Shown here: positions 10,312 through 22,420 of the stretch, in pieces
Layout: each line of letters opens with the position of its first letter
Position numbering within the stretch: position 1 is the stretch's first letter
NCBI GenBank assembly: GCA_036346255.1
Contig: CM070634.1
Location: 68,900,476 to 68,964,475, forward strand
DNA: 64,000 nt
Source: Ampelocalamus luodianensis
Taxonomy: Eukaryota > Streptophyta > Magnoliopsida > Poales > Poaceae
Direction: 5' to 3'
Position numbers and translations under genes: made by a program
The notes under the pieces: generated by a model
Databases searched by the model: none
Told to the model about the DNA's origin: nothing
What the model saw: the letters and a program-made list of their open reading frames with translations, nothing else

Positions 10312-10880
10312 CTAGTGGCGAAGGCGGGACCCTCTCGTAGCCCTTAGTCATTCATAAGACTGCTCGTGGGGTTCGCCGGGGGCTAGATCAGGGGATACGT
10401 GGAGATACGCCTCCACCTACTCCTTCGCGGTGGCGAGCCAAGCTTGGCGCCGATCGAGCGAAGGAAGTCTGTCGACGATTGTCCAGATGAGTATGTTTGT
10501 CTCTTCCACGGTCTTGGCATCATTGATCTTTTCATTTTGCCTACTGATGTAGTCTTCGATCCTCTAGATGGATGCTTTAACTTGATCCACATAGTTTGTG
10601 AGAACGATCTCCAGGACGAGGTTGGTTCACCGGACGTCGGACACAAGGATATTGGTCAGGCTTAGCAGAAGACGCAGAGTACAGATGATTGCAGCTACCC
10701 TCTCTGGTAGACACAGTGGCAGAGCATGGAGGTCGCGGACATAATCATGGTCCACAGCCTCGATCAAGCTTTGCCAAGATAGTTGATCGTATATGAGTGC
10801 TAGGTAGGTTAGAACTGTCGTTTGTAGTGGAGTAGAAGAAGAGTTTGGAGTTATCGGGGAGACGGAGCAGCAGTGTGTAC
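10312..10880 (-). pseudogene. Unrecognised grass gene family, tandem copy B, broken
   Basis: The opening TVLTYLALIYDQLSWQSLIEAVDHDYV (in two parts) aligns with copies A and C. A TGA interrupts after LVSDVR near 10627, then TNLVLEIVLTNYVDQVKASI continues in frame, and a further stop falls before VEAYLH. The final codons End-aligned with copy A give a His-stop at 10312-10314. The 3' flank is also shared with copies A and C. It is a second unit of a tandem duplication and cannot make the full protein. Function unknown. Confidence 0.5.
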
Positions 10881-11130
10881 TGTTTAAAAGTAAAGTCTTT
10901 CTTTTACGCATGTAGTAATTTAATATTAAAAATATACCTCAGTAACGTTATTGGTGTCGTATAGTAAATCAGCTACCACATATCAATAGAATGAAGATGA
11001 CCAATTGATTGTTGTGTTCTTTTAGTCGAAAAAAGCAGTAATCAATATACATAAGATAGTAATAGATTATGGTCAACACAGTAAACAACAAGCAGTAATG
11101 ATGAACCCGGAGGTCCGATTGTTGGCCCGA
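10881..11130. other. CAGTAA-rich spacer after copy B
   Basis: AT-rich sequence with the same GTAAT and CAGTAA words as the previous spacer. It extends the second tandem unit to about 11100. No gene is seen. Confidence 0.4.
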
Positions 11131-12001
11131 TCTTTCGATGAGAACGATAAGTTCGGTAGGAGTCGCTCAACTCTCACGATCCTGGCTACGAACACGGAAG
11201 GCTCGAAACCCTGCAATCGCTGAACTGCTCGACAAGTCGTTATCAACTGTGCACGAATACTCGGATGACCTGACCACGAAGGTCGATTCCTGCATACACC
11301 GAAGAAGCACACAGGAACAAGATCAAGCAATCTGAAATTGAAAATAGGGATTGAAATATTTGAATTGAGTTGGGATTCTAAATAAGGATCTTAATTGGGT
11401 GGTCTAGCCGACACACACAAAAGATTCAAGTTGTAACGAAGGCAAACTAAACATAAACAAAATCCAAGAAAACTAGAGGGGGTACAGCCTCCTTAAATAG
11501 GGGATGAGGAGCCACACATCTAATAGAACTAAGGGGGTGGGACTAATTTCATGGGTTACTGTTCATGTGAACAGTAACTGCACCCCCAGGTGGTCCGCCT
11601 ACTGATGGGCCAAGTTCAGTATGATTACAAGGCCTAGATTGGCCCAAACAAGTGATATAACGTCTTTTTTTATGATTGCGATCAATCTAGAAGGAATTTG
11701 AAGATAAGACTAGATCCGTTGGAAAGATGATGAAATAAGATTTCAATCAAGTACTTGTGGACCTCCAACGGACTCCGTATGTGAAAGTTATGCCTGTTTT
11801 AAGTTGGTGTTGTCAGGCTGATTCCGGAGGCCTGAACTTGTTGTAGTAGTTGCAGTACCCCCTACCTTTGTTCCTGAGTAGAATAACATCACCAAACTTA
11901 GGTAGCAATCCATCCTCAATGGAACAATTATAAACTCCTAGAAACGAAGTTACCTGATAATTCAGTTGGCGAGCACGTGCTCTAGTAATTGGTCCTTGCA
12001 T
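11131..12001 (-). mobile_element. Gypsy polyprotein tail and adjoining LTR-like remnant
   Basis: The minus-strand frame at 11813-12001 begins MQGPITRARARQLN and continues through a LLPKFGDVILLRN-like stretch. This GPxTRARA segment is the region after integrase in many plant gypsy polyproteins. Downstream on the minus strand (11340-11810) is sequence typical of an adjoining LTR, with 'taaataggggatgaggag' and a heat-like 'aagatgatgaaataagatt' block. Neither boundary could be placed and no other pol domain is present. It is a truncated relic. Confidence 0.5.
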
Positions 12002-13345
12002 ATCAAGTTAAAGAGTAGAAGCAGTAGAGATGGTTGTATTAGTGGAAGGGATGTCCTCATCAAGTAATACCATGTGATATTGTAGTAAGAGAGTTCGAAT
12101 ATACAATAAAACATGCATGACGCCCTTGTCACCTCGTCGATGTTGACAGCACCGCTGAGTCTGTCGTCACTAGAGCTTCTTCGCGCACCCATCCCCGCTG
12201 CCGGAGCATCATCGGAGCAACTTCCCGACAAAACCTGAGGCTCTTCTCCGCTTGAAGCTTGCCGCCAGCCACAACCATCGTTCTCGACCACCCGAAAGTG
12301 CACCCATAGGTTCTCAATAACCTCAGCTACCTACTGGTATCACTCATCACCGGCGAAGCCCAGCCGTTCGCCGTCGACCATGGGGACCCGAGCCCTTATC
12401 GCCGTCAAGTCCATGTGGCGTCCACATTGCATCCCAGATCAGTGCCTCATCATCCTTTTCACTGCCATGGCATTCTGTGTCAGCGCCAGATCAGCGCCCA
12501 CGTGCGTACCTGCGTGGCACTCTAGCCCAACCCCAGATCCAAACCTCAGTGGACTTGGTCCATGTGAACCGTGTCACTAACGTGTGGGTCCCACATGTCA
12601 GGTTTTCTTTTATTTCTTTTTTAGCCGAAAATCCCTGGGCTCATTTCGAGGAAATACAGAAATTCCAATTTAGGTATTTCTTTAGATTAGATCTTCCAAA
12701 AGCCATATCTTCTTCATTCGAACTCTGTTTGAGCTCATTCAAATTTCTAAATTCATCTAAATTCGAGCTCTATTTTACTAATATTTTTATTTAATTTTTG
12801 GAATTGATTTGCCACTCTATTTTATTTATTTATTTTTATTTGTTTTGTTTGCGAGTAGACGTTGCTACCTCGGGAGATTTTAGAGAAGGAGTTCACCAAG
12901 ACCAAGACCAGTACCAAGATCTATTTCAAGGCAAGTTATATCTTTGATCATATTGAACCTAGTTTTCAAAATTATATTGATTCAAATTATTGCATGTACT
13001 TTAAATATTTATTTAAATACTTTTGGGTTTAGTTATTAATCCAAGTTGTTTATATCCACCTTGTCTATTGTTTTGTCATGATCTTTTGTCACCCTAGATT
13101 GGTTGATTATTTAGTTGGTATATACACAAATAAGTGGACTTCAATGAAATTTTTCATAGAACTCACTTTAGAGTATCTTATAATCATTATTGAAGTATGC
13201 TCAAATAGATAAACAAGTATCACCATACGATTAAGTGGTATATGAGAAGTGAGAGTAGGTTAGATACTCATAGGAGTACCATACCATTGTCATATATATA
13301 TCTATATATAGGAAAAATATTATCTACTCTCAGGTGTAGTTACTC
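12002..13345 (+). mobile_element. Probable LTR fragment, plus orientation
   Basis: There is no intact gene. The 12130-12600 part is GC-rich with overlapping frames in both directions. From 12840 on ('gacgttgctacctcgg', 'gagttcaccaagaccaagac', 'tttgatcatattgaacc') it resembles the 3' half of grass gypsy LTRs. The inverse of 'gatcatattgaacc' occurs in the LTR at about 59665. It ends at the TGTAACATCCC start of the next fragment at 13346. The ends of this fragment are not defined. Confidence 0.4.
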
Positions 13346-15360
13346 TGTAACATCCCAATTTTGGGCTTGTGTTTCAAATGTAAGAAAATGGGTAGAAATT
13401 AAAACTTTTTCTTACATCGTGTATTTCCTATTTGTACTGAACAATTATTGTACAAGAAGTTATGGAAATACAAAGTCACAAGTCTTTTGACCCAAATCTT
13501 GAGCTTTCAAAAACAATCTTGTCAAACCTCTTGATCATCTCCTGGAAATATTTTCCCTGAGTTCTTGGGATGGTATGGGACCCCTCTGAAAAATTTCACA
13601 ATTTTTAGAAATTGTTTGAATATTTTTGGAGGTCAGTCAAGCCTATTCAAATTCTGGTCAAACTGTGGGCCAGCACCTTGTGGAATTTTTGGAGGAAAAG
13701 TATAGCACAAAAACCTCTGCAAAATTTATACAAGGTCACTAACTCAGCTAGCAAGCTCCTGTAAAAATTTCATAAATTTTGGAGTAAGTTTGCTACCTCA
13801 ATTAAATCCCCAAACCTCAGGTTATTTTAAAAACTCAAACTCAGGTCTGAGTCTGACTCGGACTCGAGTCAGACCCAGCCTTTGGACTCGGTCGAACCAG
13901 CCGACTATGCCTCCTCGGGCTCGATCTCGTGCGCGCGGGTGTTGGGCCCTTGGATTTCAATCCGGCGGTCAGGACCTCCCCAGGACCTCCTCACCCGCAT
14001 CGGACCTCCTCTGTTCGGGTGATCTGGGACGTCCAGGACCACCCCGAGCGCATCTGGGGCGTCCAGGACCTCCCCTCAGCCCTGTTCTTCTTCCTCGCGA
14101 CCTCCTGGAGGTCTGGTCGTCATGATTTTCACGCGCCCGTGCGTGTGTCGGTCGAGCGATTGGGAGCGAGTCTTTATTACTTTTTGGTCCTTCCCAACGT
14201 CTCTTTCTACCATGCATTTATTGCGGCAGAGCTTTGCCCTAAAAGAAGTCATCAGTTCTGCCTTGTCAAATCTGGCAGGTCCTTGAGCATGGACTTTGTT
14301 CACAGTAGACTTTTGCCCACACCTTTACCAAGCTCCCAGGCTATGAGTAGCCTGAGACCTCCTTTCCCTTTTTCTTTCTCAACTCTTGGTTGTGCTTGAA
14401 CTCTTTTAGTTGTGAGTTGGGTCTCAAACTCAAGCACCCAAGAACACCACCCTCCCTGCCTCCATTGTCGACTTTGAAGCTCCTTGAAGACCTCCGAGCT
14501 CCAGTGGTTCTTTATTGCATTTTGGCTGCCACTTTGCTCTCTTGGTCAACTCAAGTCTCCCTAACTTATTTTGTTTAACCTTCACAAAGGTGGACAATTC
14601 GGGGAGCTTGTTTTGAGCCGTCTTTGGTCGCCTTCCCCAACTCCATGAAGCACCACCGCCACCGAGCTCCTACGACCATTCTTGGACCTCCTTCATTCCC
14701 AGGTTAGTGCTTAGTGTTGGAAACCCGGTCGTTTTGAACCTCGTTAGCTTTTCTTTTTGTCGTATTTAGTCTCCTTCATCCATCTCCGGCTCGCCGGCGT
14801 TCAAGGCAGTCACCGCCGTCGAGAGTGTCCCTGGTAGGTCCGCGGCGTTATTGTGAGTGTAATGGTGCCCTTGGTCGGAGCCGGCGAGGCCCCCATCGCC
14901 GGCGGTGAACTGGAAACCAAACTCGTGTTTTGCCGTGTCGTACTCGGACAGGAATCATGGTCTTATGATTAGCATTAATGTTGTCCGAGGTTGCTCATTA
15001 ATGCTGTCTTGCCGACAAAACGCGTTGCCGCTAAGTCCTAGGACCTCCTTGGGTTAATCGTGGCCGTCCACGACCTCCCCAGGTTTAGATCCGAGCCTTT
15101 GGCTCCTTTCCGAAAAACGTAAGCCTCTGGACCTCCCCCTAGTTTGATCTCAGCCGTTTGAGATCACCTCCAAGTAGATCTGTACCGTAGAGGGTTTTCC
15201 GTGTATTTTCTAAGTGCCAGGACCTCCCCGCTGAAATCCTGGTCGTTAAAGACCACCGTAACAGAGATACCTTCTTTGGACCTTTTTCAAAATATCCCAA
15301 ATTCTCAAATTATCATATTGTCTTTTTAATAGTTTTTCGGAAAACCAACCGTTCTAGTTA
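13346..15360 (+). mobile_element. Gypsy LTR fragment, plus orientation
   Basis: It begins TGTAACATCCCAATTTTGGG, and its first 600 bases parallel the minus-strand start of the solo LTR at 2205-6670, with the CGAGTC-rich patch about 520 bp in. GGACCTCC words recur at about 13970-15230, a feature shared with the Gypsy-1 LTRs. The end expected for this LTR type is not found. Near 15360 the sequence changes to LTR sequence in the opposite orientation. The GC-rich frames at 13790-14400 are judged non-genic. Confidence 0.55.
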
Positions 15361-17784
15361 TATTTGTGCGATAATCGCACTCAAAAATCCCCAAACAACA
15401 TTACATATTGTCTAACTCATATTCTAATGGTTACAACAGTAAGGGATCAATATTACAAGGAGATATATGCAGCAGTTAGGATTACAACAACTAATTTCCC
15501 AACAATAGCATTTTTCATACACAACATACACACATGCATAAAGACTTTACAAAACAAAGTACAATAATTAAAATACTGGGATCAACATGATCAAAGGAGG
15601 TGCTTGCCTTGCTCTTTCTGTTCTGGAAATATGGTGGATTGATCGTCACAACAATAACCGGAGCAATCGACGTCTAATTCAAAAAGAGCCGAAAACGAAT
15701 TAAATAACACCAAATAATTTAAAAAGAAACAAAAATTAAATATTTTTACATATTCAGGTAGATTATGATTTTATACGAATTTAGAGACAAATTTCACTCT
15801 ATTTGGAGTTTTGTAGCAAAAGATATTAAGGTTTCATTTCTATTCGGTTTGATAAATCCAAATTAATGAGAAATACGCTTTCTAACACAGAAAGCATATT
15901 CTCGTGTCTGCTCTAACGAGGTTTACACTTTCTAGTAAGGGAAAGCGTATTCTCCTCATAACTGAAAATATATTTTCTATTTTCATTTAATTTTCGTTAA
16001 GAATCTGACATGTGGGGTCCACTATCAGCGACACGGTCCACGAACATAGTGCATAGACCAAAGATCTACGTGCATAGTGCGTGGTCCATGGTGCGGTGAG
16101 CTAGACATTTAAGTGTCGTGGGGCCCGCATGTCATAGACTCACTTAAGAAACCGTTTTGATTTATGTTTTTCATTAACTTTCGGTCTAGTCCCACATGTC
16201 AGTGACTTGCCTAATATTAATCCGGCAACTAAACATCACTTAGTGTTTAATGACGAGGATTAGGAACTTGATGATGTGCTACAGTGCCCGTCTGGCAATG
16301 CCGCATGGTGGCGCTCACGCCCTCGCGTCTCGCCGGCAATATGGTGTTTCGCGAGGTCGGAGAGTGCCCAAAATGGGATCTCTGTGATATTGCACACCCG
16401 CCGGCACCGACGGTGAGGCCGAAGGTGGCTTGATGCGGTGATGCACCGGCGTTGAGCGGAGGAGCGGGTACGGCAAAGAGCAAGAGCTCAAACGAGCAAT
16501 GCCCTCTACAATCTAATGCGCGCATACGCTCCTACGGACTACCAGGGTCATACCAGAAGCGAAGAGAGGAGCTGGGGTGGTCGAAGACGACTAGTCGATG
16601 GTGAGCCGAGGCGGCGAGGTAGGTTGCACGTGGAGAAGGCATTTGGGTGATGTAGAGCAGAGTCCAATGGTCGGAGAAGATCCAGGAGGTCCACGAGATG
16701 CTTCAGGTACACGAAATCAACTCAGGGTGCCTCGTAGCTCTGGCGGCGACTAAAGCGGTGGTTCTGGCTGGAGTTGAAGAAGAAGAAGTGATTCAGGAGC
16801 TCCTGAGGATCAAAAGCAAAATTAGGTGAGGGGAATGCTTTAGGGTCCTTTGGAACACAAAGTGACGTGAGAGGAATGATGAGGAACCCTTCACAACGTC
16901 GGGGACGAAGGTGGCAATGCACAGCCATTTTAGGGCTTGTGCTCTTCAAGCGATTGGGTTTGTTTCAGTGGAGAAGAAGGAGCGAGGAGGTGTGCAAAGA
17001 GTAGGAAAAGAGGAAACGAAGCTCGAGGCGGGCTTTTATAGACGGAGGTGGTGGATATTGACGAGGAGAGCTCGGGCAGGGCAGCGGAGCTCTCGAAGGT
17101 TCTTGGCGGCGTATGGGCAGGAGCAGGCACGACCGGGCAGGGGAATGGGCGTGGTGTGATGGCGATGTGACTAGGTAGGTGTGGCCGGTGGCAAAATGGT
17201 GGACGCGTAGCAAAATCGCGGGCGGAGCGGCGAGCTCGTGCATGAGCGTGTGCTGGCACGGCAAGGGCGAGGTGGAAGACAACCCCTGCACGGGGGGCCC
17301 ATAGGTCAGCGAGGGTGAGAGAGAGAATAGGGTTTGGAATTAGGGTTTTTAGGTTGATTTAATTCTTGATTTTATTTACTAAGCAAATTACTTTGGAATT
17401 TAATGAAAAAAAATTTGTAGGCTTCTAAACTAATGTAGTTTCTTCTGTAAAATTTTCAGAGGTTAATACTTTCTATGAATTTCTCTAAAATTCATACAAG
17501 TTTCTATTTTGTGTTTTTGTAATTGTTTTTCTAAACAAGATTTTATATCAAAGATTTGGTGAGTTGTTCCTAGGATAATATGCCCAAAACAATTCTCTCA
17601 TTTAAAATTTTTACCCTGTTTCATCTATTTCCTTTTTAGCACCTATTTGTTTGTAGTTCAAGTTTTGCTTTTAAATTCAAAAACCAAATTTAAACATGGT
17701 ATATTTCGTATGCAAATGGTCAAAGTAATTTCCCTACTGTATTTATAATACATAATCCCAAAATTAGGATTTTGGGATGTTACA
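15361..17784 (-). mobile_element. Gypsy LTR fragment, minus orientation
   Basis: It ends TTTGGGATGTTACA at 17784, the minus-strand start of an LTR. It contains 'gggatcaacatgatcaaagga' in parts near 15585, which matches the Gypsy-1 LTRs (about 36645) and the CACTA-3 LTR (about 59665). It lies head-to-head with the plus-strand fragment at 13346. Possible flanking 5-mers TACTC and CAGAG do not match, so this is not one clean insertion. The GC-rich frames at 16250-17290 lie where all LTRs of this group are GC-rich. Confidence 0.55.
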
Positions 17785-18420
17785 CAGAGGGAGCATGTAA
17801 AGTATTACCCATATTAATTCCTGGTGGAAACTACGCCTTGTCCACATTGCCTGGAATGCGTGCGTGCCGTAGGATCGCGTCGCGCTCGGCTCACGACCGC
17901 CCGATTCAAACCGGTGCGCTTGGTGGGAATGGGCTTGATATAATTCCGTATTTTTTTTTTATCTTCGTGTAGACCTTCAGAATAATTTTTTTGGTTCGCA
18001 CGCTCGTTGGGACGCGCGTCCTGTGGGCCTGTAGCTTCGCGGGCCTGTCAACAGCTTCGGCCGAACGGCACGAAGCGCGTTCGGTGGGCCCATAGCCGCG
18101 CGGGCCTGCCCGGCGAAACGGCGCAACGTCCGTGCCCACGCCCTCCGATCTTCTAGTTATATTAAAGGTCGGCACTGATGGATGATTAGGCAGGCGTGCC
18201 ACGTACGTCCCTTTCAGGGTAAAAGCTTGTGATTCCAAATGTATGCAACGGGTGAAACATCGCGACAACGACATACATGGAACGCAAATCTAACAGCGAG
18301 GCTAATTAATCATTATTATGCATGCATGCCCGGATCAGGTACGCGCGTTATTGTACCCACGTACGTAGTGTCCATCCGGCCGTACGTACATATACGTCGT
18401 ATGTATGTACATATATGTAG
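17785..18420. other. Intergenic, GC-rich to mixed, no gene
   Basis: Contains GCGGGCC-rich sequence at 18000-18130 and CGTACGTA-rich sequence at 18350-18420. No coding signal or element ends are seen. Confidence 0.4.
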
Positions 18421-18990
18421 GGCCTGTTTGGTAGAACTTCTGCTCCCGGAATCTCAACCGGAGCAGCGAGAGCCTAGCCAAATACTCCGGCTCCTCATTT
18501 TTTAGAATCAGAAGCACCTCAGAATTGGAGTGTGATCCTAGTAGAAAACTCAAAGCGACCTTTGGGACGCTCCCTACTAGAATTAGCACACCCGTTACGA
18601 AAAAACCCCCAAGTTGAGATGTATTTACCCACCCTTTGCCACTGCATATAAACCCGTCCCACCCTCATTTTCCCCTCCCCACCCGCACCATCTCCTCTCT
18701 TTGCGCCTCCTCCCACCTTTGCGCGCCCCCCTCTCGCTTTGCGCGCCCTCTGCACCGCCTCCCTCCTCGCGCCCGCTTCCCCGCCTCCTCCTCCCCCTCG
18801 ACGCCGGCCTCCCCCACCGCATCGCCCCCCCCCCAATCTCCGCACGGACCTCCCGTCCGCCGCACCCGCTTCCCCTGCCTCCACCTCCCCCTCCACGCCG
18901 GACTCCGACCCCCACCGTGCCCCCGCCATCAAGCTTCCCCGCCTCCTCCTCCCCTCCACGCTGGACTTCCACCTCCGGCCGCCCTCTACT
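18421..18990. other. GGGCCTGTTTGG start plus C-rich imperfect repeats
   Basis: The word GGGCCTGTTTGGTAGAAC at 18419-18436 resembles ends of hAT or Harbinger-type elements of grasses, but no matching inverse end was found. Further on, a C-rich tract has three diverged copies of 'cttccccgcctcctcctcc' with 'gacgccgg'-like words near 18776, 18868 and 18935. Proline-rich open frames appear in several frames and both strands, which is a base-composition effect. No gene is called. Confidence 0.35.
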
Positions 18991-19395
18991 ACATCATGTT
19001 TTATAACTTTTTCATGTCAGAAACGTTGCAGGTTATTGCCTAAAATTTTTATAGAGTGCAAAATCACTGGATTTGGTTAAGTGGTGTAAAAGTTATGGTT
19101 TTTTGAGCGTTGATATCTAGAATTCCATCGTCGTTAACAACAATCGGGTAGATTGTATTATTACGTGTAGTAGATGGTCGAATTAAATTAGTCATAACTA
19201 GGTTTCGTTAGATAATTCTCAGTTTTCAGAAGTGTTAGGGTTTGCTATTTTTCATATGGTGGGAAAATAGATATAAAATTGTGAATCTGTTGTTCTGTAA
19301 TGTTCCAGATTGACCCCCGCGGTTAAAAACAGGGATCTAGATGGTGTAATTAGAAAATTTGTATAACTAGAAAAGTGTAGAAAATTTTATGTAGA

Positions 19396-19480
<85 letters not shown>

Positions 19481-20390
19481 CTATGTCCGATTCCAATAAT
19501 AAAAGTTATTAATGCTTGATCACTAGGACAGTGGGTGGGCTGTCCGGTGAAAAGGGGTTTGTTGTGTCATGTTGAGTTGTTTGATGTTCATATACTGTTG
19601 TTGCATGTTTTTGAGGTGGATTATTTGTCCAGAGAGTGTTACTTCGAGTTCGGTGCCGCCTTTGTATCATCCCGGTTTCTGTGGCCAAAAGGCAAGTGCA
19701 TGGTAGAGCGGTAGACATCGATTTATTTGTCACTTGTTTTTACAATTAACTTGCCATGATATTTATTTATGCTTATTTAAATGCCATGATATTGATGATG
19801 ATATGGTAGTGGTGATCGATGATATGACTATAGCGATGACATAATAGTTAGGTAATGGGTCATGTTAATGGATATTGGTAAAGATGTTGCATCATTTGCA
19901 TTCATAATAACAGGATTGCATGAGTCAGGTCGGTGAGAAAGTATGTAACTATTCCGGTGAGGTCGGTGAATAATATTACATGGCTAGTTCGGAGAGCTTT
20001 AAATAAAATCCTACGGAGGTAGGGACTCCACGGGAGTAGAGGATAGAGTGATTCACCAATGGGTGATCACTCTGTTATACCGGTATAAGCTGATAAAGTT
20101 GCATATAGACATGGAGCATTGCATACAAGAAAAGATAATGATGTTAAATGACTACATGAAATATGATATAAGTTATTTCAATACAAATCCTCGAAGGAGC
20201 TGTACTGTGCATGCATTCGCAACTATGCAAGGCTCTGCTGATAACTTGGAGCTAGGTAGCGCCCATGCGACGAGAGACTTGCGATTGCTCTTCGCCAAGA
20301 ATGGAGCCCCGGGTGCAGCCCATGTCAGTGGTCCGTGGGCCCAACGGTCCAAAGAAAAACAAAACAAGAGACTTAGTTAGATACTAGAAT
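18991..20390 (+). mobile_element. AT-rich probable LTR-retrotransposon remnant
   Basis: Text such as 'aagtgtagaaaattttatgtag' in parts, 'ctagaattcc' and a long run of short clauses around 19020-19390 and 19850-20120 recalls long non-coding LTRs of grass gypsy elements. No TG...CA ends, target duplication or protein fragment were found, so this rests on impression. A (TA)n tract lies at 19401-19478. Confidence 0.3.
19401..19478. repeat. (TA)n microsatellite
   Basis: About 78 bases of uninterrupted AT repeats. Confidence 0.95.
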
Positions 20391-21248
20391 GACAGTGCGC
20401 GTGTTGCTGTGTCATTGATATATTTTTTTTGTTTCTTAAATGTACAGAACAAATCTGTCTGCTATACAGAGGTCAAGTTTTGATGAAAATGTTTATCTGG
20501 GGGTATAGCGTTGTTAGCATCATGTCATATGGTAGCAGTCTCTAGGCACTTTGTACATACATATGTCATATGTCAAATGATAGTAACAGCGACAGTAGTA
20601 ACAGAGAACATCAGTAACATAGTTCACTTTGTACATACATAGCTGCTAGACAGGACACAGGAGGTATTTATGTTTCGACGATTAGGTAGTTTCTGCCATA
20701 CATGTGATGATGAGGGATAAAAGCGAACCTATGTAGCACCAATCCGCGGCTGATCACCACAACGCAGAGCTGACCCGCATGGCGGTGCGAGGCACACACA
20801 CGACCCAGAACGCAACCGCGAACAGCATCGAAGACCCTCAGCGACGACACCCTCGTGTGCATGAAAACCGAAGCGGGGACCGAAGTGGGGCGCAGAGAGC
20901 AAGACGCGACGGAAAAGACCGTAGGCGCACACGTACGTAACGACGGCAACCCACTCGATGGTTCGCCAACGCGTCCAGCCGAGCGAAGGCGTAAAACGCG
21001 GCCCGCGCTGTAACCGAAGGCGTAAAACGGCTGGTGCTAGTGAAGCAAAACCCCGAGATAGCTGTCCACACGCGATTGGGAGAAAAGCGCCGTGAAACGC
21101 GGAGAGCTCGCGATTATAAGACGCGATAGGATAGGGAGCTGAATATACATGCACCTACGGCCACTGACATCTTAGTTTCCAAACGCATGCCGCGTGGGGC
21201 CATGCGTCGCGCACGACGTAGCGTCAGTGACATGACTGCGCTGCGCAC

Positions 21249-21283
<35 letters not shown>

Positions 21284-22031
21284 GCAGACGGACATGCAAG
21301 CACAGACAGACAGGCACGCATACGAGCAGCGGAGAGGCAAATATAGCTGCAGTGTGGTCCACCCATGTTGATGCCTGTTTGTACTTTGTACCACCTATAG
21401 CTCCGTCTGTTCGAGTTACTAGTACGTGGTGATCCGTCCCTCCGTCGATCGATGGATCGAGCTGCATGCTAGCTACGATTCTTCTCGCGTAAAGCTAGCG
21501 ACTGGCCGAGCGCGGCGTAGGATGCCGAGGCCGACCGACGAACTGATCTGATCCATGCAAACACATGCACGCACCGATGCACGCAGATGCATTCCACTGC
21601 ATATATGTATATATTTACGCTACAGCACACTGTGCGATGCAGACGGGATGTACGCTGTGCGTGCATGTATATATAGCGTATACGTTCGATCGGCGCCCTG
21701 CAGCTCTAATTGGAGCCGTTGGATCGAGGCCAGCTCGGACGGCTCTGATCTATTGAGGCGGGCAAGAAACGAAATCCCAATAAACTAAGCCGGTTTGCTA
21801 CAAATATATAACTCGCTCTCCTCAGCTCCTCTATTAGACAGCCTTTTCGCTTCCTTACTACAACTTAGACAAGCGTGTAGAGATCGATAGCTCGAGCTCA
21901 CTAATTAACCAAGTGCAGTAGTACTATTGTACTACGGCATCTGATCATAAAGTAACTACCTAGGAGGTACTAGCTACTATGCATTCCCTAAAAGAGAGAG
22001 AAGACACTCAATTTTTGGCGCACGTTTTTAT
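20391..22031. other. Intergenic with CT repeat and a lone TATA-like promoter motif
   Basis: There is no supported gene. The GC-rich minus-strand frames at 20670-21150 overlap in two frames and show no family motif. A (CT)n tract is at 21250-21280. At 21801-21812 'aaatatataact' is followed by CT-rich text and 'cagctcctct', which looks like a plant core promoter reading right, but the Mutator-like element starts 220 bp later and no coding region follows. Confidence 0.35.
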
Positions 22032-22282
22032 GGGAAATAGCAAATCTAGCATTTTCACTAGCAAATTGGCAAAAATAACACTGTGGATGAAGAGACAGTG
22101 TTGCCTGCAGTTCTCCCGGAGAGGTCATCGCATCGCTACCCATGTCGCTCCCCTTGGTGCACTGCACTGCACCTGCCACGCCCGATCATGTCCACACGTC
22201 GCTTCAACGTCCCCCGCGTCGCATCTTGGTCGTCCGGTCGCGCCCCTGCTGCTCACCCGGAGGCTTGGAAGTCGCTGCCCGC

Positions 22283-22420
22283 GACTATAAAAGCCCGCGG
22301 TCGTCGCTCTCAACCACTACAATCCCTCGGAGCAGAGAGACAGAGGGGAGCGAGCGAACGAGAGACAGAGCGTTCGGTCGAACGTTTTCCGATTGCGCTG
22401 CCAATTTGAGAGGGTTTAGA
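22283..22420 (+). promoter_or_regulatory. Promoter-like segment inside the Mutator-like element
   Basis: A TATA-like word TATAAAAG at 22286-22293 in a GC-rich setting is followed by 'tctcaaccactacaatccc' and an A/G-rich leader with 'gagagacagag'. This resembles a plant core promoter and 5' leader. No matching intact reading frame follows within the element, so it is taken as a captured fragment. Confidence 0.35.

Noticed and set aside
17720..17784. 13346-17784 as one complete element with inverted TGTAACATCC tips
   Set aside because: The flanking bases do not match and the two halves are LTR text in opposite orientation, so a single DNA-type element is less likely than two LTR fragments.
18614..19043. 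Long proline-rich open frames in several frames and on both strands
   Set aside because: They come from a C-rich imperfect repeat. All frames stay open alike, and no domain or splice pattern is visible.
20668..21154. Minus-strand frames with Arg, Cys and Leu-rich text
   Set aside because: Three frames are open at once and no motif or intron structure supports any of them.
21114..21467. Frame with a run of Arg-Glu residues
   Set aside because: It is the CT microsatellite at 21250-21280 translated.
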